DNA from: Paenibacillus sp. Root444D2
GTDB taxonomy: Bacteria; Bacillota; Bacilli; Paenibacillales; NBRC-103111
Direction of reading: 5' to 3'
NCBI RefSeq assembly: GCF_001426375.1
Contig: NZ_LMEO01000015.1
Location: 265-64,264, forward strand
DNA: 64,000 nt
In this document: one piece after another, positions 1 through 8,201 of the stretch
How the letters are laid out: every line of letters begins with the position of its first letter
Numbering within the stretch: the first letter of the stretch is position 1
Notes under the pieces: model-generated
What the model was told of the DNA's origin: nothing
Database searches by the model: none
Seen by the model: the letters and a program-made list of their open reading frames with translations, nothing else
Program-made: the position numbers and the translations under genes

Positions 1-165
1 AATTGTATTTGAGAAAGAAAGATGCCTCTTAGTAAGTATGATTCCTCGAAAATTTGTTGCTTGTGCGACATGTGTTTCTTTCGCTATATCGATTCCCACA
101 ATGAGATGAGTCGTGGAAATTCGTTCGATCCGTTGATTTTGACCGTCAGATTGCTTAAACTTCAT
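1..165 (-). CDS. IS110-family transposase, N-terminal part (cut by window edge)
   Basis: Reading the minus strand from ATG at 165 gives about 55 residues before the window edge. They contain LIVGIDIAKETHVA followed by FRGI, the signature N-terminus of IS110-family DEDD recombinases. The Asp of GIDIAK (about residue 26) would be the first catalytic carboxylate of the RuvC-like domain. These enzymes excise and insert the element without terminal inverted repeats, guided by a structured RNA from the non-coding end. The rest of the gene, including the Tnp20 domain with its serine, lies outside the window, so it is unknown whether the gene is intact. The region upstream of the start (166-376) carries a duplicated 100-bp unit. 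Confidence 0.75.
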   Translation of the reverse strand, partial: MKFKQSDGQNQRIERISTTHLIVGIDIAKETHVAQATNFRGIILTKRHLSFSNTI

Positions 166-170
166 AATAA

Positions 171-231
171 GAGCGCCTCCTTGATGGTGTTGGGTTATAC
201 CCTTTGACAAACCCATCATACCGAGGCGCTC
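171..231 (-). ncRNA. Candidate structured RNA segment (possible part of an IS110 bridge RNA)
   Basis: GAGCGCCTC (171-179) pairs perfectly with GAGGCGCTC (223-231). The enclosed sequence can pair further, GATGGGTT against AACCCAACACCATC, leaving an internal bulge and a loop. A second small hairpin (AGTCC-GGACT) lies just beyond. The position, immediately upstream of the transposase on the same strand, is where IS110-group elements encode their bridge RNA. The structure is seen in the sequence; the RNA identity is inference. Confidence 0.3.
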
Positions 232-376
232 CTTTTCTTTCAAAGTCCAATTCTTAGGACTAACAGGAATGTTTAGCTCCTTGATGGTGTTGGGTTATAC
301 CCTTTGACAAACCCATCATACCGAGGCGCTCCTTTTCTTTCAAAGTCCAATTCTTAGGACTAACAGGAATGTTTAG
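177..376. repeat. Exact 100-bp tandem direct repeat upstream of the IS110 transposase
   Basis: Units 177-276 and 277-376 appear identical over 100 bp, each running from CTCCTTGATGGTG to GGAATGTTTAG. They occupy the non-coding end of the IS110 element, upstream of the transposase start on the minus strand. Only the transposase-proximal unit can form the closed hairpin at 171-231, because its pairing arm GAGCGCCTC (171-179) lies partly outside the repeat unit. From 377 to 589 I see no gene: only a weak GC hairpin followed by T residues (about 455-490) and the ribosome binding site of the next gene. Confidence 0.8.
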
Positions 377-589
377 ATGCCACGGTATATGCAAATTTGG
401 CTATTCTGCTTAAATGGCGGCTTTTTATTTTATTGGATCAATTAACATCAAGATAAGACAAAGCCTGCCTGCAATTCGGCTGCCTTTTTTCTTAGGCTAA
501 TACTCCAGTCCAATTTCAATATTGCGTTAAGAATATGATTTCGAATGGAGGAAAATACTAATCAAAAATTTAATTAGGGAGTTTTTATC

Positions 590-1627
590 ATGGAAATAAT
601 TAAACCCATTCAGCTTGGTTCAACTAAATCGAATATCAGTGAAAAATTAACATCAGCAGAAATGGGTAAACTTTGGGCAACATATATGGGAAACAGCATG
701 TCAAAATGTATATTAAGCTATTACCTTCAACACGTTGAAGATGAAGAGATCAAGACTTTATTAGAGAATGCTTTAAAATTAAGCATAGAGTTCATGAAAA
801 CAACGAAAGATATTTTTAAGAAAGAAAACTTCCCAATTCCTAACGGTTTTTCAGAAGAAGACGTTAACCTTGGTGCTCCTCGTTTGTTTGAAGATGTATA
901 CTATGTTCATTACTTGAAATATGCATGTAAAGCAGGAATGAGTATTTATAACGTAGCCGTACCACTTGTTTATAGGAAGGATGTAACGGAGTTTTTTATT
1001 TATTGTATGGATTCTACCATGGCTTTGATGGGACAAATCAAAGATATATTAATGAATAAAGGATTAATCATTAAACCACCTATTATTCCAGTTCCAGATA
1101 AAGTGGAATTTGTTCATCAAGGTTTTTTAAATGGTTTTTTGGGACATGTACGTCCTTTACACGCATTAGAAATTGCTCATTTATATGATAATATTGAAAA
1201 CAATGTAACAAGCAAAGCATTAATCATGGCATTTAGCCAAGTAGTAAAATCGGAAAAGATTCGAAAATTGTTTATAGAAGGTAAGGATCTGACTCATAAA
1301 AGCATTGAACAATATATGGAAAAACTACATAATGAAAATCTACCTTCACCATCATTTCTTGACCATTTGGTTACAACATCAACGTTTTCTCCCTTTTCAG
1401 ATAAGTTAATGTTATTTCATAAGATTGACATGTTTTCAATGAAAATTAGAGCGTTTGGAAATTCTGCGGCTGTAAACGGAAGACATGATATGGGAGCCCT
1501 CTATGCAAAGTCATTAATGAAAATCTCATCATTTGTTGAAGATGCAGCGAAAATTTTGATTGATAACGGATGGATGGAGCAACCACCCTTTGCTGTTAAT
1601 AGAGATAAGATAGCGTCTGAAAAATAA
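590..1627 (+). CDS. DUF3231 family protein
   Basis: A 345-residue, mainly helical protein made of two related halves (about 15-170 and 180-335), each with the LTSAE.G.LW..Y / FL.GH.RPLHALE type pattern of DUF3231, a family common in Bacillus and Paenibacillus and without an established reaction. The full-length two-repeat form suggests it is intact. The start is supported by AGGGAG 8 nt upstream of ATG. It has no signal peptide or membrane segment. It is convergent with the HAD gene on the other strand; the 3' ends overlap by about 32 bp. It lacks the CTGCCC-CGTTAG element that follows most genes further on. Function unknown. Confidence 0.75.
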   Translation: MEIIKPIQLGSTKSNISEKLTSAEMGKLWATYMGNSMSKCILSYYLQHVEDEEIKTLLENALKLSIEFMKTTKDIFKKENFPIPNGFSEEDVNLGAPRLFEDVYYVHYLKYACKAGMSIYNVAVPLVYRKDVTEFFIYCMDSTMALMGQIKDILMNKGLIIKPPIIPVPDKVEFVHQGFLNGFLGHVRPLHALEIAHLYDNIENNVTSKALIMAFSQVVKSEKIRKLFIEGKDLTHKSIEQYMEKLHNENLPSPSFLDHLVTTSTFSPFSDKLMLFHKIDMFSMKIRAFGNSAAVNGRHDMGALYAKSLMKISSFVEDAAKILIDNGWMEQPPFAVNRDKIASEK

Positions 1628-2207
1628 TCGTTATTGTTAATGAGAAAAGAACCATCCGCGACTGGATGGCTCCTAGAATTTGATACTGGTCGGTTGTACC
1701 CACTGCATCTAATAGGTCCTTCGCAATAAAATCTGGTGATGCTTGCTCATACCATTTGTGATGGTATTTTTCCAAAGACTGCTTACCCCAGCCTATCTCG
1801 ACAAGGATTCTTTTGGCTCCTACTGCGGCAGCTGCAAGCATATCAGTTGAACCCACATCTCCAATAACAGCACAATGAGTCAGATCTAGTTCATGCTCAG
1901 CTGCAGCTTTTTGAAGCATTCCAGGTCGTGGTTTATGACACTCACAGCCTTCTTCAGGCTCATGGGGACATATATACGCTGCATCGAATCCATAACTATC
2001 AAATTCTTTTTGAAATTCTAATTCTGTCGTTAGTCCCTTGGATATGTTGTGTTGATTAGTAAGGGCAAATATTTTAATTCCATGGTCTTTTAATAACTGC
2101 AATGCTGCTAAAGATGAAGGGAATAACTCAAAGTCTCGAGGATGAATGAAGTGACCGTTCCCACCTAATGTTCCATCACGATCGACAAAAACAGCTTCAA
2201 TTTTCAA
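1596..2207 (-). CDS. HAD-IIIA family phosphatase (GmhB/histidinol-phosphatase-like)
   Basis: It contains the HAD motifs DRDGTLGG (nucleophile and acid/base Asp), TNQ, and GDVGSTD, plus the zinc-loop pattern CPHEPEEGCECHKPRPGML (Cys-x-His..Cys-x-Cys) typical of the GmhB branch that dephosphorylates sugar or histidinol phosphates. The chosen start is TTG at 2207, preceded by GAGGGGG at 7-8 nt; an upstream ATG would ignore this site. It starts 13 nt after the stop of the broken Nudix gene, so the two were probably one operon. The last 25 residues (hydrophobic, encoded across the hairpin at 1652-1669) look like read-through into the intergenic terminator and suggest that the original stop was lost. 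Substrate unknown. Confidence 0.8.
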   Translation of the reverse strand: MKIEAVFVDRDGTLGGNGHFIHPRDFELFPSSLAALQLLKDHGIKIFALTNQHNISKGLTTELEFQKEFDSYGFDAAYICPHEPEEGCECHKPRPGMLQKAAAEHELDLTHCAVIGDVGSTDMLAAAAVGAKRILVEIGWGKQSLEKYHHKWYEQASPDFIAKDLLDAVGTTDQYQILGAIQSRMVLFSLTITIIFQTLSYLY

Positions 2208-2220
2208 TGAAATAGCCCCC

Positions 2221-2676
2221 TCATTGTGTAGTTGACAAATCTGGTAAGCCATCTGGTATTTTACCATGTGCGATTTCAATTATGTAATGAATCAATCCTT
2301 TCGGGAAAAACCTATAGTCATTAAGACTTATTACTGGAATCCACTCAATCCCAATGCAGTCCTCATCCGGAGCAATTCCATTTCCGACATTTTGCTCAAA
2401 AATGTGGTCCACCACATGAGTTTCGGGGTCTATCAAACTGTTTCCATGATGATTCCTACCAATCTACTCCCTAAGAAACACGAGTTGCTTTACATTTATA
2501 AGGCATCCTACTTCCTCTAGAAACTCCCTCTGAAGGGCTTCAACTAAATTTTCACCACGTTCTTGACCGCCTCCTGGTAAAGTATAGTCAGCATCGAATT
2601 TATCGTCATATTTCTTGATAGTTAATAACCTATTATCTTTAATTACGATTCCCTTAACACCACTTCCAACTTTCAA
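2221..2676 (-). pseudogene. Nudix hydrolase gene interrupted by an in-frame amber codon
   Basis: The N-terminal part holds the Nudix box (GGGQERGE, then REFLEEVG), the Mg-binding site for hydrolysis of nucleoside-diphosphate derivatives. After ..LVFLRE the frame meets TAG (about 2464-2466), and the same frame continues as IGRNHHGNSLIDPETHVVDHIFE, the normal C-terminal half of Nudix proteins. Relatives usually have Tyr at the stop position, so a TAC/TAT-to-TAG change is likely. Start TTG at 2676 with AGGAGGG 6 nt upstream. Only 13 nt separate it from the HAD gene. It is either a pseudogene, a read-through gene, or the site of a base error. Confidence 0.8.
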
Positions 2677-2760
2677 TACGCACCCTCCTGTCAAAAGGAT
2701 TTTAATAGTTACTATTCGATGGGGACTTCGGGATTCCTGTTAGACTTATATTTAAGTAAT

Positions 2761-2845
2761 CTGCCCGTTACTTCAACGGACAACGGCTCCGATCGTTTGC
2801 CGGCTACCGTCGTGTTGTGATTGAACTATAGTATCCGTTAACTGA
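2761..2845 (-). repeat. CGTTAG cassette element, copy 1
   Basis: Starts CTGCCCGTTACTTCAACGG, contains an imperfect hairpin (CAACGGC..GCCGTCGTGTTG) and ends ATTGAACTATAGTATCCGTTAACTGA. This is the first full copy of the element family that separates genes through the next 20 kb. The flanks to 2948 hold nothing else recognisable except the ribosome binding site of the next gene. Confidence 0.75.
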
Positions 2846-2948
2846 GTGTTGTCATGAAGCTAGACCTAGCTTCATTTGAGTGACTAGTCACAGCACGTAA
2901 CGATCCTGTAAAATAAAGATATTAATCTATCCGATCGGAGATTTCCTA

Positions 2949-3653
2949 ATGACAAATGTCTTCCCTGAATTGCATAACCTGTCCGACACTTATCCTTGTT
3001 TCCAAACAATCCCAGATAATGAGTGGGCCGCCGCCAAACCACGGCTTAGAACATTTTCTGTTAAATCGACCTTATTTCGTAAAGAGGATGCCGCTGAGTA
3101 TGCCTTGTTCATCATTGCAGGAACAGTACAGATCACGAATGTGACCGAAGGGGGCCGTGAAGCGCTTTCCAACCGACTGTCAGCCGGTGATATATGCGCC
3201 ATTATGGTGCTAAGCGGTTTAAGCGAACGCGAATACCCTGGTACCATTACGGCGGAGACCGAGGTGACGGCCCTGTTTGTTGCGAAGAGCTCGTTTTTAA
3301 GATGGATTCAAATGTATGCACCTATTCGGAATGCGGTATTTAGCAACATTTTGGATGGGTTGATACGTATGGGCAGCATCCTTTCAAGTAAAGTTGCGCA
3401 GCCACTGGACTCTCGGCTCGCCGAAACGCTGTTGAGGCTGACGTTGGAACAGCAGCCGACCGTCCAGATTACACATCAGCAGTTAGCTGTCGAACTAGGG
3501 TCCGCTCGTGAAGTAGTTAGCCGCGTTTTGAGCCGAATGCAAAAGAAGAGTTGGATCGATATGGGACGGGGTTGGATATCGGTTCGGCAGCGGGGAGCAT
3601 TGATGGAGCTGGTTGGTGATCAGGTCACAGAAGGCAAGAACATCTCATGGTAA
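2949..3653 (+). CDS. Crp/Fnr-family transcriptional regulator
   Basis: A 234-residue protein with an N-terminal cyclic-nucleotide-type beta-barrel (about 25-125, ALFIIAGTVQITN, LSAGDICAI) and a C-terminal winged helix (ITHQQLAVELGSAREVVSRV, about 175-195), the layout of Crp/Fnr regulators. No cysteine cluster for an Fe-S centre is evident, so it is unlikely to be an Fnr-type oxygen sensor. Start ATG with GGAG at 9 nt. The next gene, 60 bp downstream on the same strand, is a peroxiredoxin-like protein, so local control of a redox gene is plausible but not shown. It is one of few plus-strand genes in this part. Confidence 0.85.
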   Translation: MTNVFPELHNLSDTYPCFQTIPDNEWAAAKPRLRTFSVKSTLFRKEDAAEYALFIIAGTVQITNVTEGGREALSNRLSAGDICAIMVLSGLSEREYPGTITAETEVTALFVAKSSFLRWIQMYAPIRNAVFSNILDGLIRMGSILSSKVAQPLDSRLAETLLRLTLEQQPTVQITHQQLAVELGSAREVVSRVLSRMQKKSWIDMGRGWISVRQRGALMELVGDQVTEGKNISW

Positions 3654-3713
3654 AGTATAAGTCAGTCGAGCCAGACTGAGGTTTACCCATTACATGACTA
3701 GGAGGCTATTACA

Positions 3714-4298
3714 ATGAGAATGCCATTATCTAAGGGGGATATCGCCCCTGATTTCACGTTTACAGGTATCAACGGAGTTCCTCTCCAGTTGTCCGATCTT
3801 CGCGGCCGCAAGGTGTTGCTTGCGTTCTTTCGCAACGCCGCCTGCGCGATGTGCAACTTGCGGGTGCGGCATTTCATCCGGCGCTACAACCAGTGGAGCC
3901 TGTTAGGACTGGAGATAGTAGCTGTGTTCGAGTCTCCGGAAACTAGCATGTCCCAGTATGTCGGCCGCCAGGACGCTCCATTCCCGATAATTGCTGATCC
4001 TCAAGCCGATCTGTATAACCTATACGGTGTCGAAGTATCCGAGGAGAAGGTGAAAGCGACAATGGCTGATGCGAATACACAGAAGTTCGTAGCTGAGGCG
4101 GCGGCTGAAGGTTTCACTTTGACTCCGGAGGAAGGATCCAACTTCTATCGCGTCCCAGCCGAATTCTTAATCGACGACAACGGCATCGTACAGGATGCGC
4201 ACTACGGCCAACTTGTGATAGATCACTTACCGCTCGACGTAATTGACCGTTTTGCTTCTAGTAATATTTCAGAAATATCTGTTGAAACTGAAGGTTAA
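3714..4298 (+). CDS. Peroxiredoxin-like (AhpC/TSA) thioredoxin-fold protein
   Basis: A 194-residue thioredoxin-fold protein. Near the N-terminus it has GDIAPDFTF and LSDLRGRKVLLAFF, then NAACAMC (Cys about 46 and 49), a CxxC in place of the single peroxidatic Cys of classical PxxxTxxC peroxiredoxins. This places it in the peroxiredoxin-like branch, which may reduce peroxides or act as a disulfide reductase. No signal peptide, so cytosolic. Start supported by AGGAGG about 9 nt upstream. It follows the Crp/Fnr-type regulator on the same strand and is followed by a bidirectional terminator. Confidence 0.8.
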   Translation: MRMPLSKGDIAPDFTFTGINGVPLQLSDLRGRKVLLAFFRNAACAMCNLRVRHFIRRYNQWSLLGLEIVAVFESPETSMSQYVGRQDAPFPIIADPQADLYNLYGVEVSEEKVKATMADANTQKFVAEAAAEGFTLTPEEGSNFYRVPAEFLIDDNGIVQDAHYGQLVIDHLPLDVIDRFASSNISEISVETEG

Positions 4299-4418
4299 GC
4301 CAAAATAGATCAGGTGATTAACATAGGTTTCATTCAGATTTTGGCATGCTTACATTAGCGACAAGAGGTTGGCACTTTCAAATACAAGATATTGGCAAAT
4401 TGTTGGCGTAATACGAAT

Positions 4419-4458
4419 AAGACTTTAACATCGGTAGTACCCGATATTAAGGTCTTTT
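4419..4458. terminator. Bidirectional terminator between peroxiredoxin and LysE genes
   Basis: AAGACTTTAACATCGG and CCCGATATTAAGGTCTTTT form a long stem with a 5-nt loop followed by T residues. It lies between the convergent peroxiredoxin-like and LysE-type genes. Confidence 0.7.
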
Positions 4459-4566
4459 CCTTTTGGGATTTCGGCGAAAAATGTGTGCCTTACTCAATTC
4501 GAAAACCTGCATCCGCTCTGGCGGGAGCCAAGGGATTATTAACCAATCTCCCCTTTTTAAACCAAC

Positions 4567-5196
4567 TTATTGCCGGCGTTCAAAAACAAGACGTACAGCA
4601 AGACCAGTTAAAACACTCCCCATGAGCCAACGCTGTACTGATAACCACGTAGGGCGCGTGCCGAACCATGTGGCAACCCTACTCGCAGTAAGTATAATCA
4701 AGAGGTTGACTGTAAAACTAACAGTTATTTGAACTAGACCCAGAGACGCGCTTTGAAAAAACAATGATCCCCGCTCAGGGTTTTCAAACTGAGGCAGTAG
4801 CGACACATATAGAATAGCAATCTTGGGATTGAGCAGGTTAGTCATGAACCCCATTAGAAATAACTTCTTTGGCGGGTCAATTGGAAGATTTCGAGTCGAC
4901 AAAATAGTTGTAGCTCCAGGCTTGACTGCATTCCAAGCAAGCCAGAGTAGATAAGCAGCACCTGCTATTTTGACTGTTTCGAAAATAAATGGAACTGCAG
5001 TAAAAAGTATCGTGAGTCCTAACATTGTTGCAATGATGTAAACAAGAAAACCAAGCATGACGCCAAGAAGAGAGATAAGCCCCGCCATACGCCCTTGCGT
5101 AATAGAACGAGAAATTAAGTAAATCATGTTTGGACCAGGAGAACAAACCATACCAAGCGAAACAAAGGCAAAGGATATCAAAGTACCGAAGCTCAT
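4567..5196 (-). CDS. LysE/RhtB-family amino-acid exporter
   Basis: A 209-residue membrane protein with about six hydrophobic segments and the family hallmark SPGPNMIYLISRSITQGR near the N-terminus (about 19-36), followed by G..GVMLGFLVY. LysE/RhtB proteins export amino acids such as lysine, threonine or homoserine lactone; the substrate cannot be told from sequence. The length is normal for the family. Start ATG with GAAAGGAG upstream. A cassette element follows upstream at 5309. Looks intact. Confidence 0.85.
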   Translation of the reverse strand: MSFGTLISFAFVSLGMVCSPGPNMIYLISRSITQGRMAGLISLLGVMLGFLVYIIATMLGLTILFTAVPFIFETVKIAGAAYLLWLAWNAVKPGATTILSTRNLPIDPPKKLFLMGFMTNLLNPKIAILYVSLLPQFENPERGSLFFQSASLGLVQITVSFTVNLLIILTASRVATWFGTRPTWLSVQRWLMGSVLTGLAVRLVFERRQ

Positions 5197-5308
5197 GATA
5201 AGTTTTCTCCTTTCTGATGGATTCTTTTAAACCAGGGCCATATTTTACCTTTATAAGCTGCATAAAACTGTATAATTTTCTATGATTTTTGTCAATTTCG
5301 AAATTAAT

Positions 5309-5383
5309 CTGCCCGATAGCGCAATGACGGCTGCCCCGCGGCAGCCGTTTTGGTGTTGAACTATCGTTTGCCGTTAGCTTAAT
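5309..5383 (-). repeat. CGTTAG cassette element, copy 2
   Basis: CTGCCCGATAGCGCAATGA, then a GC-rich hairpin (CGGCTGCC-CCGC-GGCAGCCG), then TTGAACTATCGTTTGCCGTTAGCTTAAT. The stop codon of the GNAT gene on the minus strand (5379-5381) lies inside the terminal TTAA, so gene end and element end coincide. Confidence 0.85.
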
Positions 5384-5806
5384 CCTCCAACCTTTTCTTT
5401 AACATCTGTTCATCGTCTTTAACATAATTGCAATGTTCATACGTTTTAATTGCAGCGTTGTTCCTTCTACCTGTCAGTACCTTAATACTTTTCACTCCGC
5501 GTTCTCTAAGGTTTTCTTCCAGACAAGTAATAATTGCAATTGCAATTCCTTTTCTTCGAGCGACTTCTTCTACATAGAGTTCGGTAATTTCTCCGTGTGG
5601 TTCTTCATAACAAAATGAATAAAAACTTTGAGCACAGCCAAAACCAACGATTTTACTACTTATCTCTGCTACAGCAATCAATTCATTACGATTTATATTT
5701 AGGCGTTCAATTATCTTAGCTGGAGGTCTTTTTACACCATCGTTAAACTCTTGCGTTCATCAGCATCGGTTAAGGATGCTAGCCTTACACTAGCAACTGA
5801 ATTCAT
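5379..5806 (-). pseudogene. GNAT acetyltransferase gene with a frameshift near the N-terminus
   Basis: ATG at 5806 (preceded by AGGTGA) begins MNSVASVRLASLTDADERK, an ordinary GNAT start, but this frame stops after 24 codons. The adjacent frame continues FNDGVKRPPAKIIERL and then the acetyl-CoA core ELYVEEVARRKGIA and C-terminal NNAAIKTYEHCNYV. One missing base near 5746-5752 would restore a single 140-residue protein. The intact downstream part alone (100 residues from 5681) lacks the N-terminal beta strands. Substrate unknown. Either a real mutation or a sequencing slip. Confidence 0.75.
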
Positions 5807-5878
5807 TTCTAATCACCTCGTCCACTCATATATAGATACATATTCTACCATATTAGTACAATAAATTGTTGAAGAAAA

Positions 5879-6040
5879 CTGCCCGAGGGAGTTGAGCGAA
5901 GTCGAATACAGTACTGGCGGCAAGGAAATGCTTCAAATTTAGAACTTTCGGCAAAGAAATGCTTCCAAAATCACAATAAAAACGGGATTCGCAGCTGCAG
6001 ATCCCGTTTCAATTCATTGAACTATCGTACCCGTAATCTA
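5879..6040 (-). repeat. CGTTAG cassette element, copy 3 (longer body)
   Basis: Begins CTGCCCGAGGGAGTTGAGCG, carries two imperfect direct repeats of a GGCAAGGAAATGCTTC type, a strong hairpin AAACGGGAT..ATCCCGTTT and ends ATTGAACTATCGTACCCGTAAT, 17 bp from the next stop codon. Confidence 0.65.
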
Positions 6041-6056
6041 TTTTAGGAGACAAAGG

Positions 6057-6632
6057 TCATCTAACCGACTGGTAAACGAGACCTATGGCTCCAGAATCAA
6101 AGGTCTTGTTTTCGATAAGTTTAAGATTGACTTTCTCCTTGAGACCTTGAAATAACGGCAACCCGCTGCCGATCAGGACGGGAGAAACCGTAATTTTATA
6201 CTCATCGATTAAATCAAGTTGCATAAGGTGGTGTGCGAACCTAGGACTGCCGAGGATGACCATATCCTTACCTGGCTGCTGTTTGAGGTTCTTGATCTCT
6301 TCCTCGACATCTTCTTTCACCAATCTGGAATTGTTCCATTCGACTTTGTCCAGTGTCGTGGAAAAAACGATTTTGGCTGTCTTATCGATCCACTCGGCAT
6401 GATTCCGTTCATGCTGCGAAGCTGATGGGTTCGAAGGCACAGATGGCCAATAACCGTGCATTAATTGATAAGTCCCTCGTCCCCAAATGACGGTATCGGC
6501 AGTACTTAGAATTTCTTTCGCGTATTTCTCTAAATCACCATCGTAGGAAATCCAGCCAATGTCCATTGCACCGTTTGGCCCTTCTACAAAACCGTCAAGC
6601 GATGCGTGCAAAAATAGAACGAGTTTTCTCAT
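6057..6632 (-). CDS. Dihydrofolate-reductase-like (RibD C-terminal domain) protein
   Basis: About 191 residues with the DHFR/RibD-C fold pattern: MRKLVLFLHASLDGFVEG at the start, TADTVIWGRGTYQLM (NADPH-loop area), DMVILGSPRFAHHLM and the C-terminal PVLIGSGLPLF. This family (YwjB/YyaP type) is related to riboflavin and folate reductases, but its natural substrate is generally unknown. Start moved to ATG at 6632, where AAAGGAG sits 8 nt upstream; the ATG seven codons earlier has no such site. Single gene between two cassette elements. Looks intact. Confidence 0.85.
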   Translation of the reverse strand: MRKLVLFLHASLDGFVEGPNGAMDIGWISYDGDLEKYAKEILSTADTVIWGRGTYQLMHGYWPSVPSNPSASQHERNHAEWIDKTAKIVFSTTLDKVEWNNSRLVKEDVEEEIKNLKQQPGKDMVILGSPRFAHHLMQLDLIDEYKITVSPVLIGSGLPLFQGLKEKVNLKLIENKTFDSGAIGLVYQSVR

Positions 6633-6725
6633 TTTCAGTGCTCCTTTGTTCATGAGGGATGTCTACATTAGTTACATTTTAGCACATTTCAGCTTGGATT
6701 GTTTCTTATGGATTGCTAAGCTAAA

Positions 6726-6800
6726 CTACCAGTTAGCGCAATGAAGGCCGCCAATCTGTTCGCGGCAGCCTCGTTTGAGTGGGTTGTATCCATACAAGTC
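6726..6800 (-). repeat. CGTTAG cassette element, copy 4 (decayed right half)
   Basis: CTACCAGTTAGCGCAATGA followed by a GC-rich hairpin region (AAGGCCGCC..GCGGCAGCCT) and a degenerate right half, GTGGGTTGTATCC. Confidence 0.6.
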
Positions 6801-6833
6801 GGTTTTTGATCTTGATTTTTGGCCTTCTACTAT

Positions 6834-7304
6834 TCATAAGGCTGGTTGTTTTTCCATCGCTTCTCGCCATTGTTCTTCCGTTCCTACAAAAAAGGTAAGT
6901 TTATCAGGGAACTTTTCAGTTTGTCCATGGGGTCCACCCTGCCCGCCCCCTGATGTGCCCTGCCCATGGATCATTGGCACATCTGTTGGTAAATCAATTA
7001 GTCGACCATCTTGCTCAACATAAATTAAAACCATTGTTCCTGAAACATTCTTGCTTGCAGTCATTAGTTTTCCAGAAGGTGGGACCTTATAGATAAAAGT
7101 ACGGTCTTCTTTTTTTAAAGCAGGAAAACCAGGTTGTTCGTATGTAATCTCAACCCATCCCGTAAACCCTTTTGGCAATAAGAACTTATGTGTAGTTCCC
7201 TCCGTTATATTTAATAAAATAATGCCTCCAACCACAATGGAAATAGTTACTATCGCAATGAAGAACGGAATTATTAAATTAGAAAGACGTGCCTTATTTA
7301 TCAT
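6834..7304 (-). CDS. Membrane-anchored protein, DUF6843-like
   Basis: A 156-residue protein with one N-terminal membrane segment (about 9-31) and an extracytoplasmic domain. FLLPKGFTGWVEITYEQPG and FIYKVPPSGKLMTA resemble the DUF6843 family of Bacilli; the assignment is from memory of the pattern and is moderate. A glycine-rich stretch (GTSGGGQGGPHGQ) precedes a short C-terminal domain, FFVGTEEQWREAM. Start ATG with AGGGGGAG upstream. Function unknown. It sits alone between two cassette elements. Confidence 0.6.
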   Translation of the reverse strand: MINKARLSNLIIPFFIAIVTISIVVGGIILLNITEGTTHKFLLPKGFTGWVEITYEQPGFPALKKEDRTFIYKVPPSGKLMTASKNVSGTMVLIYVEQDGRLIDLPTDVPMIHGQGTSGGGQGGPHGQTEKFPDKLTFFVGTEEQWREAMEKQPAL

Positions 7305-7415
7305 TACCGATCTCCCCCTACTTCCTAGCTTAGTCCTTTATATACTTAGACGGAGGAATAGATATTTTGTTCTTTGCAACTGATAATAATTATTTCAATT
7401 CTTACTTGAACTAGA

Positions 7416-7560
7416 CTGCCCTTTAGTTGAATAGCAAAAAAGGACCCACAGCAACGGGCTGAGGGTCTAAGTTTTATATTTTAAAGGGGGTCGACTTTTA
7501 TTATATGCTTGATTCATTAATGCCACATGAAAATAAGATTTCAATCATATTACATTTACA
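7416..7560 (-). repeat. CGTTAG cassette element, long-body subtype, copy 5
   Basis: CTGCCCTTTAGTTGAATAGC, then hairpin GGACCCACAGC..GAGGGTCT, then a long conserved tail (TTTTAAAGGGGGTCGAC, TTAATGCCACATGAAAA) shared almost base for base with 9103-9273 and 18868-19037. The terminal CGTTAG half is lost. It ends 5 bp from the next stop codon. Confidence 0.8.
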
Positions 7561-7564
7561 TAGA

Positions 7565-7972
7565 CTAATCAAACGCTAAATAGCTTGCTTCATTAGCGTT
7601 TTTACTGTTTTTTACTTTTGACTTTTCAACCGGTTTTAGAAACTCAGGTGTCGTCTTTACACTAACAATACCAAGATCCTTGGGTAGATTTTCATCCTCT
7701 ACTATTTGAAAACTTAAGATAAATTCCGAGAATGAGTTTGCTACTAAGTAAACATTATTCCATAATTCCTCTTCTGAGGGGGCAAAGTGTTCTTGGTCAT
7801 GATCCCAAAAGTAAATTTTTCCCCATACATCCTCAGTAACCCCAATGCAAAGTTGATCCCCACCAGTAATATCCACAAAAGGTATCATGCTTTCAGGCAT
7901 TCGCCCTAGATAGCATTCGATATTACTGATTAATTCGTTATTGTCATTTTGCAAGTTATAAAAATACCCCAT
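7565..7972 (-). CDS. SMI1/KNR4 (SUKH) family protein, probably N-terminally truncated
   Basis: The protein carries the C-terminal two thirds of a SUKH domain: MPESMIPFVDITGGDQLCIG, then GKIYFWDHDQE and VYLVANSFSEFI. SUKH proteins often act as immunity proteins against contact-dependent or polymorphic toxins, or as partners in cytosolic complexes. The usual N-terminal part (LP..Y..F...NGG) is absent. The frame is open upstream of the ATG back to a TAG near 8044, and IPKHNERGR just before the ATG looks like more of the domain. GAGGGAGA precedes the ATG, so a shortened protein could be made. No toxin gene lies nearby. Confidence 0.7.
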   Translation of the reverse strand: MGYFYNLQNDNNELISNIECYLGRMPESMIPFVDITGGDQLCIGVTEDVWGKIYFWDHDQEHFAPSEEELWNNVYLVANSFSEFILSFQIVEDENLPKDLGIVSVKTTPEFLKPVEKSKVKNSKNANEASYLAFD

Positions 7973-8112
7973 TCTCCCTCGTTCATTGTGTTTTGGAATG
8001 TTGGTTATTAGTGAATAGCTTATTTGATGGTTATAGTTTATTTCCTACCCATATAGAGACACATTTATTGGAAATATCTTACCACAAATTACTTACACTT
8101 AACTACGTTATC

Positions 8113-8200
8113 CTGCCCGTTAGTTCAACATAACAAAAAAAAAGCCGGTACTCGCAAATACCGGATTACTTCTTATTTACGTCTACATATGGATAATCAT
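8113..8200 (-). repeat. CGTTAG cassette element, copy 6
   Basis: CTGCCCGTTAGTTCAACATAAC, then hairpin GCCGGTACTCGCAAATACCGG, then a degenerate right half. The stop codon of the next gene is 2 bp away. Confidence 0.75.
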
Positions 8201-8201
8201 G

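Noticed and set aside
177-376. Possible CRISPR-like array
   Set aside because: Only two directly adjacent 100-bp units without spacers; the context is an IS110 element end.
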